Both the position numbers and the translations under genes were made by a program. From the NCBI GenBank assembly GCA_937903155.1, contig CALCZU010000078.1:1-28615 (forward strand): a stretch of 28,615 nt of DNA, written 5' to 3'. Below, piece after piece: positions 8,360 through 14,344 of this stretch. The stretch's first letter is position 1, and the number at the start of each line of letters is the position of its first letter. A model generated the notes under the pieces. The model did no database searches. It worked only from the letters and a program-made list of their open reading frames with translations, and was not told the origin of the DNA. The DNA is from an uncultured Bdellovibrionales bacterium (GTDB lineage Bacteria > Bdellovibrionota > FAC87 > UBA2466).

Positions 8360-9277
8360 TTAGTTTTTCGCGCAGACTGCGCAAGGAAGCCAAACATTGC
8401 TCGGTTGCCCTTGCGGTGCAGGAGTGATTTCAAGATGTGTTCCGTAAATCATTGAGTAAGAGGAAGTGTATGTTGGACTGTTGAGGTTGAAGTCCGATCC
8501 TCGAGCGACGCAGATTGCATTTGGAGCCGCTCCACCTTGAGTGTAGTGACCTGCCATGAGCCATCCGGAGTAAATCGGCGACCAGTTTGCGGGGCAGTTA
8601 GGACTTCCCTTCATGACATAAGTGGGAGCGGGCACATAAAGTTGAGCGCAAGAAATTTGTTTTTGGATTGGAATATCTGTCGGCTGGTAAGCCGCATTGC
8701 TCGAGGTAACAACAGGATATCGAACGTCGCCGTAAATCCCAGCGGTTGCTGAACCTCTATCCTCATATTTTAACGCTTCGGCAATACACTCGACGTCTTT
8801 GCTACCATGAGAATAGTAGGACGCCACCGCAAGTCCCTTCGCTAATAATGTTGTTCCGTAGGGAGCATTGGTGGGGACGTTATCGTTACCGTAGCGAGTA
8901 ATGACCGAACCAATTCCTAAATTCACTCGAGCTAGCGGAACGTTATTCGCTCCTGTTCCCCCTTGTCCGACCGTAAAGATAGAAGAAAGAATTGCGTTTT
9001 TAAAAGCGGCCAGTTCGGCGCTGATAGATGTCACGGATTGAGCTAATGTGGACACGTTCGTTGCGTCGACCGGAACGGGCGTCGCACTCGCGAGCGGAGT
9101 CGGAGTGGCCGATGTGGTGACAGTGGTCCCCGTCAGCGTCGTCCCTGTGACCGTCGTTCCCGAAGTATTGGAAGTCGAAACGGTGCTTGCCGAAGTGTCG
9201 GCACTCTTTTTGGAGCAAGCTGCGAATGGAATCGCCCCCAAACAAATCAGCGTCACCAATAATGAATTTTTCAACAT
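8360..9277 (-). CDS. Lipoprotein with tail-fibre-like motif (upstream paralogue)
   Basis: A 305-residue paralogue of the next gene downstream, with the same architecture: lipobox PFAAC (C21), Thr-rich linker (TGTTVTGTTLTGTTV), GQGGTGANN...ARVNLGIGSVITRYGND, a conserved central block (KQISCAQLYVPAPTYVMKGS, NCP..WSPIYSGWLM) and the same end WLPCAVCAKN. The two copies are nearly the same at both ends and in the tail-fibre-like motif, but differ in loops at ~170-195 and ~265-285 (for example SPTYTSSYSMIYGTHLE here against GGPPPDSTYAPLMGMHTR in the other). That pattern suits a duplicated scaffold with diversifying exposed loops. A GGGGAG box (plus-strand 9286-9291) precedes the ATG. It is probably the first gene of a two-gene unit. 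Molecular function unknown. Confidence 0.85.
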   Translation of the reverse strand: MLKNSLLVTLICLGAIPFAACSKKSADTSASTVSTSNTSGTTVTGTTLTGTTVTTSATPTPLASATPVPVDATNVSTLAQSVTSISAELAAFKNAILSSIFTVGQGGTGANNVPLARVNLGIGSVITRYGNDNVPTNAPYGTTLLAKGLAVASYYSHGSKDVECIAEALKYEDRGSATAGIYGDVRYPVVTSSNAAYQPTDIPIQKQISCAQLYVPAPTYVMKGSPNCPANWSPIYSGWLMAGHYTQGGAAPNAICVARGSDFNLNSPTYTSSYSMIYGTHLEITPAPQGQPSNVWLPCAVCAKN

Positions 9278-9371
9278 AATGAAGTCTCCCCGAAAAAGCT
9301 TGTATGCAGATTGACTGCAGTTGATGTGCCAGCAAGCTCAGGCTGTCTATCGGATGTGAATTTGTCTGATC

Positions 9372-9407
9372 CTTGTACAGAATTTAAGAATTAGACGGAT
9401 GTACAAG
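9372..9407. promoter_or_regulatory. Inverted repeat CTTGTAC/GTACAAG upstream of the lipoprotein pair
   Basis: Two 7-bp half-sites, CTTGTAC (9372-9378) and GTACAAG (9401-9407), are perfect inverted copies 22 bp apart in the gap between the methyltransferase and the first lipoprotein gene, about 95-130 bp upstream of the latter. Half-sites two to three helical turns apart could bind a dimeric regulator. I could not find a convincing -35/-10 pair beside it. Speculative. Confidence 0.25.
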
Positions 9408-9500
9408 CTAAATGACACCTGTCGAACTTTTGGAGACGTGTAGAGTTCAGTGACAGTGATTTTTAAAAGGCAGGGTATTCAAAAAACGAATGGCTTCTGC

Positions 9501-10235
9501 TTATGACTTCTTAGGGGAAGACTCTTTTTTCATGATGAAAAGGTAGTTAAAACCTCGGAGGAAATAATTGCCTTCAACGGCAGACGTATGCCAGTGATTG
9601 CGTTTTAACGTTCGATTATTTCTCACAACCGATACGATATCGACCGGTTCGAAATACTTTCTTAGGATGGAAAAGAGCTCAAAGCCAATCGGCATAAAAG
9701 GTTTCCCCTTTTTAAAAGAATCCGAAACATAAAGCGCCATGTAACGTTTATCTTTCATCACGCGGTGGATTTCTGCGATGACTTTTTCCATCGCTTCGTA
9801 ATACTCAGGACCGCTCGCTTCAAGTTTTCCAATGCAGTGAGGGTGATCCGAGTAATCCACATGGGTCGAATAGGGCGGGTCAATAAAGACGAAATCGACA
9901 CTTTCTTTCTTTAAAGGAATATGACGGGCATTGGCCTGCTGGATATCGGCACGATAGGGCGCGAGATCAAATCCAATCCCTTTGCGATTCAAGTCTTTAG
10001 CAACATCTAAAGTCGTCCCACTGCCACACATCGGATCTAAAACCGTATCCTCTTCGCGGGTGTAACGTTTTAAAAGGTTCCAGATGATATACGAGGGCGT
10101 GGCTCCGATATAAGTCTGATCGCCCTGCATAGTATTGCCGTAATGTTGCGACGGATATTCCCAAAGAGTCGTCGTCAGTAATTCAACCTTCGGTTTCGGC
10201 TTATGGCGATAGGGGTGTTTATGTGTATCAGGCAT
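9501..10235 (-). CDS. Orphan DNA methyltransferase (N4-cytosine/N6-adenine type)
   Basis: A 244-residue SAM-dependent DNA methyltransferase of the amino-methylating class. Motif I, the cofactor site, is VLDPMCGSGTT (65-75); motif IV, the catalytic site, is DPPY (119-122) within FIDPPYSTHVDYSD; FDLAPYRADI (89-98) fits motif II. The order motif I then motif IV, with a short C-terminal part ending in FNYLFIMKK, leaves little room for a separate target-recognition domain, so recognition may sit in the ~55 residues before motif I and in the loop after DPPY. No restriction endonuclease is adjacent, so it is an orphan enzyme that may serve regulation or genome maintenance. A related RNA-methyltransferase function cannot be excluded, because the DP-x-C-GSGT form of motif I is also seen in RNA methylases of the THUMP/UPF0020 type. 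The stretch upstream is gene-free and REP-bearing. Confidence 0.8.
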   Translation of the reverse strand: MPDTHKHPYRHKPKPKVELLTTTLWEYPSQHYGNTMQGDQTYIGATPSYIIWNLLKRYTREEDTVLDPMCGSGTTLDVAKDLNRKGIGFDLAPYRADIQQANARHIPLKKESVDFVFIDPPYSTHVDYSDHPHCIGKLEASGPEYYEAMEKVIAEIHRVMKDKRYMALYVSDSFKKGKPFMPIGFELFSILRKYFEPVDIVSVVRNNRTLKRNHWHTSAVEGNYFLRGFNYLFIMKKESSPKKS

Positions 10236-10290
10236 TGCGTGAAAGCATATACCATAAACAACTTCTCAAATGATAGGGGCGATGGATTCT

Positions 10291-10378
10291 GTCATTGCGA
10301 GGGTGCGTAGCACCCGCGGCAACCTTTGTGTGCTGAGCTGGGAAGGTTGCCGCGGGTGCTACGCACCCTCGCAATGAC
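10291..10378. repeat. REP-type element: perfect 36-bp inverted repeat
   Basis: 10291-10326 and 10343-10378 are perfect reverse complements over 36 bp, separated by a 16-nt loop. Each arm is built as GTCATTGCGAGG, then an 11-nt mini-hairpin (GTGC-GTA-GCAC), then CCGCGGCAACCTT. The same architecture returns at 28549-28615 with a different mini-hairpin. This is what a paired REP (BIME-like) element mobilised by a RAYT looks like, and a RAYT gene lies at the start of the window. Confidence 0.85.
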
Positions 10379-10386
10379 GGAAGTGT

Positions 10387-10420
10387 GTCTAAACTTTTGA
10401 CAAGTGTCGAAAGTTTAGAC
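10387..10420. promoter_or_regulatory. 34-nt palindrome, candidate activator or operator site
   Basis: The 16-nt arms 10387-10402 and 10405-10420 are inverted copies around a 2-nt centre (one G-T pair): GTCTAAACTTTT-GACA, AG, TGTC-GAAAGTTTAGAC. The core CTAAACTTT recurs at 10475-10483. The palindrome is centred about 170 bp upstream of the predicted start of the sigma-54-like promoter, a distance at which enhancer-binding activators act. It is not a terminator for either flanking gene, since both diverge from here. Role inferred from position. Confidence 0.45.
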
Positions 10421-10549
10421 AGCCGGTTAAGACGCTGAATGTATACGCAACTTTCTAACTCCAAAAAATAGTGACTAAACTTTGGTCAGAGGGACGTGGA
10501 TTGTCACTTATATTCATGCGTAATTTCAATAGGTTAACTTGTATTCTCT

Positions 10550-10565
10550 TGGCATGCACTCTGCA
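10550..10565 (+). promoter_or_regulatory. Putative sigma-54 (-24/-12) promoter
   Basis: TGGCATG-CACT-CTGCA carries the invariant GG (10551-10552) and GC (10563-10564) exactly 10 bp apart, and matches the TGGCACG-N4-TTGCA consensus at all but two positions. Transcription would begin near 10576, leaving a ~68-nt leader that contains a 7-bp inverted repeat (AAAGTTT 10600-10606, AAACTTT 10618-10624) just before the ribosome binding site. Supported by spacing; no sigma-54 activator gene is in the window. Confidence 0.4.
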
Positions 10566-10643
10566 CATAGGGGGCCCTACAAGCAAACACAATCTTCACA
10601 AAGTTTTTTTGAGAGAGAAACTTTTATTTAAGGGGTCACTAGT

Positions 10644-11519
10644 ATGCAACATTTCAAATTGATTCTAATCTTAGGAACTTGCTTAGTCCTTAAGACGACG
10701 ATGGTTGCGGGTGCAGAGATGGAGAATAGTGGGGAAGAGACAGCAAACACCAGTGCCGTGCAAGCGGCGAGTAATGTGAGAAATGAATATCGTGAGGAGC
10801 GGGAACGCTCGTCGCGAAATGAGATGCCCATTCAAAATAATAATAATATCCGCGTGAATGTTCACGGGAGCGACACTCGTTTCACCCGAGAAGATGTGAG
10901 TGGTGGCGGAAATGTCGTGGGGAATGGAAGTGTCAACGGAGGCACTCTCGTCGCTCCAGTGCACGAACCCATTGCGACGTACTCGCGAGCTGCGATTACT
11001 CCGATGATCGGGATCACGAACTACGCGGGCGCTTGGGGAAGTCATATTCAAAACCGAATCTCGGTGGGACTCGGTCTCGAATTGGCGTTGACTCGTCTTC
11101 TATCGATTGAAATCGAGGGCGGTTACGGTCGATTTAATATTGGTTACAATTATTACAATCACAATTTTAATCTTTACAACGTAGGTGGAAATGCCAAGCT
11201 TTATCTGACTCGTTGGGTGATCCAACCGTGGATTGGATTCGGCGTGAGTGGTTTTTACTACGAAAATATGACTCATGGTCCGTCGTCTCCTTATTCGACC
11301 TACAGTCAGTGGATTGGAACGATCGAGCCGCTCGCAGGCCTTGATGTTGAAGTCAGTCGCGATCTAACGGTCGGCGTAAGAGGCGCATACTACTTCCCGT
11401 CGTTTAACAAACCCAGAACGATGGACAATGGAATTTACTCTTTCCCATACTACGAAGAAGCCGGTGCGATGAACACCAACTTCTACAAAGTCATGGCGAA
11501 CGTAAAACTCTCGTTTTAA
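10644..11519 (+). CDS. Outer-membrane beta-barrel protein
   Basis: A 291-residue secreted protein. A signal peptide (hydrophobic LILILGTCLVL, likely cleaved after VAGA) leads into a polar segment rich in Glu, Arg and Asn (~25-80) and a Gly/Asn-rich stretch (GGGNVVGNGSVNGG), then a barrel-like region from ~105 with alternating hydrophobic strands and aromatic girdles (GYGRFNIGYNYYNHNFNLYNVGG, WIGFGVSGFYYENM, LTVGVRGAYYFPSF). It ends VMANVKLSF, with a terminal Phe as the barrel assembly machinery prefers. It resembles the general OmpA/OmpX-type or 'outer membrane protein beta-barrel' families, but I cannot name a substrate. AAGGGG (10630-10635) sits 8 nt before the ATG. Complex sites upstream suggest regulated expression. 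A strong terminator follows. Confidence 0.8.
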   Translation: MQHFKLILILGTCLVLKTTMVAGAEMENSGEETANTSAVQAASNVRNEYREERERSSRNEMPIQNNNNIRVNVHGSDTRFTREDVSGGGNVVGNGSVNGGTLVAPVHEPIATYSRAAITPMIGITNYAGAWGSHIQNRISVGLGLELALTRLLSIEIEGGYGRFNIGYNYYNHNFNLYNVGGNAKLYLTRWVIQPWIGFGVSGFYYENMTHGPSSPYSTYSQWIGTIEPLAGLDVEVSRDLTVGVRGAYYFPSFNKPRTMDNGIYSFPYYEEAGAMNTNFYKVMANVKLSF

Positions 11520-11545
11520 TAGTCTTCTTCTCCGGTAAAAATCTT

Positions 11546-11589
11546 ACCCCAGGCGCCGCGGTTCTCACGGTGCCTGGGGTTTTTCTTTT
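11546..11589 (+). terminator. Rho-independent terminator of the outer-membrane protein gene
   Basis: CCCCAGGCGCCG (11547-11558) pairs with CGGTGCCTGGGG (11568-11579) with one G-T pair and a 9-nt loop, and is followed by TTTTT-C-TTTT. It lies 27 bp after the stop codon. A strong intrinsic terminator by eye. Confidence 0.9.
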
Positions 11590-11614
11590 GGCCCGTGAAC
11601 CACGGGATTGCGGT

Positions 11615-11642
11615 GCCCCCTCTAGCGTTCAGGGGGCTTTCT
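11615..11642 (+). terminator. Second, weaker Rho-independent terminator
   Basis: GCCCCCT (11615-11621) pairs with AGGGGGC (11631-11637), loop of 9 nt, followed by TTTCTT. It backs up the stronger hairpin just upstream. It lies only ~17 bp before the GTG of the next gene, so any transcript of that gene must start in the short gap or read through both hairpins. Confidence 0.65.
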
Positions 11643-11658
11643 TGCTATTCAGGAAACC

Positions 11659-12327
11659 GTGGATCAAATAGAAAGCGGCGGTTTTGCCGAGCACATTCTT
11701 GAAGCGATGAGGAGTAACTGGAAACGGATGAACGGTTACGCGCAGTTATCGAACGGAAAAAGTCGATTTCTTTCTCTCGCCTGGATAGCCTTAGGCGCAC
11801 TGACGTTACCCATTGCTTGGTACTTTGACCGAAAAGCAAAAATTTTTCAGAATGCGGGAATCCCCGTAATGGAGATGGATTTTATTTCGATGTCGCTCTC
11901 TCCAGAATTTTCTACTGAACTTCTTCCCGTTTTGGATACTTCGGTGGGCTATCCCAAAGCGAACTGGAAGGGTTGGGAAAAGCGGATTTACGAACTTTCA
12001 AAAGCTTCTCAGTTCAAAAGACTTCATCAGGAAACGGAAATTTGGATTGCCCAAATCAACGAGGTCCCTCGCTTTCACGTTTTACTGCGACACCTTTTGG
12101 AGTCGGTTGCGAGAAGTGCTTACTTAGCGCCTCAATACGAAGCACTTGCTCTCCGTCATCAGATAAAAAAATCTCCCGTAGGTCTTTCTCGAGCGCTTTT
12201 GTATTTTCTCGCGAAAGGTTTACGAACTGCGACCTGGCTGGATGCTTGGGCAGAACCTTTACAAAGACGGGGAATCCAAATCCTTATCCGCGATATTCCG
12301 CCCGTCGAAATGTCTCCTAAATTGTAG
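11659..12327 (+). CDS. Hypothetical protein with one membrane segment
   Basis: A 222-residue protein I do not recognise. It has one clear hydrophobic segment at ~38-56 (FLSLAWIALGALTLPIAWYF) followed directly by positive charges (DRKAK), so it is probably a single-pass inner-membrane protein. The rest is amphipathic, with Trp- and Arg-rich patches (WKGWEKRIYELSK) and no catalytic motif. The start is GTG at 11659, with AGGAAA (11651-11656) upstream; the first in-frame ATG is codon 17 at 11707, also possible. Its 3' end overlaps the convergent helicase gene by 11 bp. Codon pattern and length favour a real gene, but conservation is unknown. Confidence 0.55.
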   Translation: MDQIESGGFAEHILEAMRSNWKRMNGYAQLSNGKSRFLSLAWIALGALTLPIAWYFDRKAKIFQNAGIPVMEMDFISMSLSPEFSTELLPVLDTSVGYPKANWKGWEKRIYELSKASQFKRLHQETEIWIAQINEVPRFHVLLRHLLESVARSAYLAPQYEALALRHQIKKSPVGLSRALLYFLAKGLRTATWLDAWAEPLQRRGIQILIRDIPPVEMSPKL

Positions 12328-14344
12328 GAGTTGCTTCACCCGTCATCTCTGAAAGCATCTTCGCCCAGCTACCCGAGGGAAGTTTCTTTGCGTTTTTGGG
12401 AAGGAAAAGCGAAAGCGTTTTTCGGGGACGTGTGAGAGCAACATACAAAACGCGATTGGACTCAGCATACTCTCTTTGCTTTTGGATTTCGTAGAGTTTT
12501 TCGTAAGTGGGCGTTTTAACGATTTCTCCATTCTCTCGGTACCGAAGCCCCACACCTTGGCCCGGTCGAGTGAACAGGTAAGGACTGCTCACAGGGGCTT
12601 GCCTTAAGTTATCGCATAAGAAGACATGATCAAATTCAAGGCCCTTCGCCGCGTGCACCGTCATCAGTTTAACGGCATCGTTTCTAAACGACTCCACTTT
12701 CGTAAAAAGAGTGTGCGCTTTCCATGTTTCGATGTTCGAAACAAAGTCTAGGAGCGAATTGCCGCTTTTTTCTTTTGCTTTTAAAAAGAGTAATAGGGCC
12801 TCGGGACTTTTTGGAAAGTACTTCGAGTTTTGAAAAAGAGCGTCTAATAGCTTTTCCGTATTCGTCTGACCGGATTCAATGAGTTGGAAAAACCACGTCA
12901 GTTTCGAAGCAAGCTTAGGCTCTGTGGATTGAAGGAGTTTCTCAAAAAGTGAAGTCTCGGGGGCATTGCCCAAGTCCGCCAGTTCTTGAAGCGAGATCGA
13001 AAAATAGGGCGAACGTAAAAAATGGGCCAAGGACGCATTGTCGAGTGGGTTTAAACAACTCTTTAAGTAAGCAATCAGATCCAAAATTTCATAGGATGAA
13101 GAAAATGACAGCGAATGGGTCAAGCTCGCCGGAATGTCTCGCTTTTCAAGCGAACGCCGGTATTCGACCATTCGGTCTGCGTTACGAAACAGCAGCGCAA
13201 TCGAAGTGGGCTCGGCACCGTCGTGAATCAGACGAGCGATAGAACGAACGATTTCTTCCATCTCAATCGCTTGGAGCTCTCCTCGAGTGTGCTCTTCAGT
13301 GCAATCAAACGTATTTAAGTGAAAACACTCTTTTTCATACTCAGCGCTATCTCCTGCTTGCATGTGTTTGAAATCGATATCGGTAAAAAGCGCGCTCGAA
13401 AATCGATTGAGCTGTCCTAAAAGTTTTCCGTGTGTTCGGAAGTTCCAGGTCAGCTCGACGACCTTACTCCCACTAGCGCTTAAGCGATTTGAAGTTTCAT
13501 AGAACAGTTCAGGTTCTGAATTTCTAAAACCGTAAATAGATTGCTTGGGATCTCCCACTAAGAAAAGTCCCCCTGGGTTAGATAAAGCAATCTCTCTTAA
13601 GAGTTTCCATTGGCTTCGACTTACATCTTGAAACTCATCGATGAGAACGGCTTTGTATTGTTCCATCAGCTTCGGCTTTGCGAGTGGGACTTCATCCAAG
13701 ATTCGGATCGCAAGGGCCTCAAGATCATCAAATGAGTAGAGCCCCCTCTTATAAAAGTCTTCTTCGAGTGAATTTACGAGAGGAAGAAAGGTATCCAATA
13801 AAAGATTTAAGACAACCGAATCTCCGCGCTCCTCTTTTCGAATCCCGTGCCGCTTCTCGTAAAGTTCCAAAACGCAACCATGAAGTTGGGTGTGCGGATA
13901 GTATTGTAAAATTTCTACGAGTTTTTCTGAGTCGAGAGTGTTTAAAAAAAGAGCATACTTTTTTTCGAACTGCGTTGCAAAGGTGAAGGGATCTAAAATC
14001 TCTTTCACTTTAGGCAATCCAAGTTCGGAAGCATATTGATTGAGTACCTGGTAGCAAAAACTATGAATCGTTCCGATGTTCGCGGTGTTCTCAATCTTTT
14101 CAGTCAAATCGGGATGCTGTTCTACTAAACGCCCGGTCAGGCGAGACTTCATTTCATCTGCCGAATCTGTCGTAAAAGTGAGGCAAAGAATTGTAGAGGG
14201 AGTCAGGCCCGACTCTAAAAGCTTTAAGTACTTTTCGACAAGCACTCGAGTTTTACCGGCACCGGCACCTGCGTAGACAAGCGTGGGTTTGTTCACCGTT
14301 TCAACGGCTTCGCGTTGTTCCTGGGTAAGATCAGAGATAGCCAT
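12317..14344 (-). CDS. UvrD/AddA-type DNA helicase, no nuclease domain
   Basis: A ~675-residue superfamily 1A helicase. Numbering from the ATG at 14344: Q-motif LTQEQREAV (6-14), Walker A AGAGAGKT (25-32), Walker B DEFQD (236-240), FLVGDPKQSIYGFR (motif III), LTWNFRTH (motif IV), VKLMTVHAAKGLEFDHVFL (motif V) and NRVLYVALTRPRKTL (motif VI). All motor motifs are intact, so it should translocate 3'-5'. The frame stays open 39 codons further upstream, but GGAGG lies directly before 14344 and the added residues are Arg-rich and unlike a helicase, so I chose the inner ATG. It overlaps the upstream nuclease gene by 14 bp, indicating translational coupling. The pair resembles AddA/AddB for double-strand break repair, but this subunit is about half the length of AddA and lacks its C-terminal nuclease. 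RecB or generic UvrD labels are alternatives. Confidence 0.88.
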   Translation of the reverse strand: MAISDLTQEQREAVETVNKPTLVYAGAGAGKTRVLVEKYLKLLESGLTPSTILCLTFTTDSADEMKSRLTGRLVEQHPDLTEKIENTANIGTIHSFCYQVLNQYASELGLPKVKEILDPFTFATQFEKKYALFLNTLDSEKLVEILQYYPHTQLHGCVLELYEKRHGIRKEERGDSVVLNLLLDTFLPLVNSLEEDFYKRGLYSFDDLEALAIRILDEVPLAKPKLMEQYKAVLIDEFQDVSRSQWKLLREIALSNPGGLFLVGDPKQSIYGFRNSEPELFYETSNRLSASGSKVVELTWNFRTHGKLLGQLNRFSSALFTDIDFKHMQAGDSAEYEKECFHLNTFDCTEEHTRGELQAIEMEEIVRSIARLIHDGAEPTSIALLFRNADRMVEYRRSLEKRDIPASLTHSLSFSSSYEILDLIAYLKSCLNPLDNASLAHFLRSPYFSISLQELADLGNAPETSLFEKLLQSTEPKLASKLTWFFQLIESGQTNTEKLLDALFQNSKYFPKSPEALLLFLKAKEKSGNSLLDFVSNIETWKAHTLFTKVESFRNDAVKLMTVHAAKGLEFDHVFLCDNLRQAPVSSPYLFTRPGQGVGLRYRENGEIVKTPTYEKLYEIQKQREYAESNRVLYVALTRPRKTLSLFLPKNAKKLPSGSWAKMLSEMTGEATPTI

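Larger units (their letters stand above)
10236..10643. other. Gene-free divergent region with repeats and regulatory sites
   Basis: This 408-bp divergent gap between the methyltransferase and the outer-membrane protein has no convincing gene; the open frames inside it run through the palindromes. It holds a REP-type inverted repeat, a 34-nt palindrome, five AAACTTT/AAAGTTT heptamers (10391, 10410, 10477, 10600, 10618) and a -24/-12 promoter match, each listed separately. Because both flanking genes point away from it, none of the hairpins can be a terminator for either of them. Confidence 0.7.

Noticed and set aside
7412..9277. Prophage remnant (tail-fibre genes)
   Set aside because: Only the short GGTGA...NLG motif is phage-like. 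Both proteins have lipoprotein signals, and no other phage gene is nearby.
9501..10235. Restriction-modification system
   Set aside because: No endonuclease or specificity gene is next to the methyltransferase on either side.
10291..10378. CRISPR or Rho-independent terminator
   Set aside because: There is no array of spacers, and both flanking genes point away from the hairpin, so it cannot end either transcript.
10228..10464. Small minus-strand gene across the REP element
   Set aside because: The frame is made of the two palindrome arms and the 34-nt palindrome; it has no sensible protein pattern.
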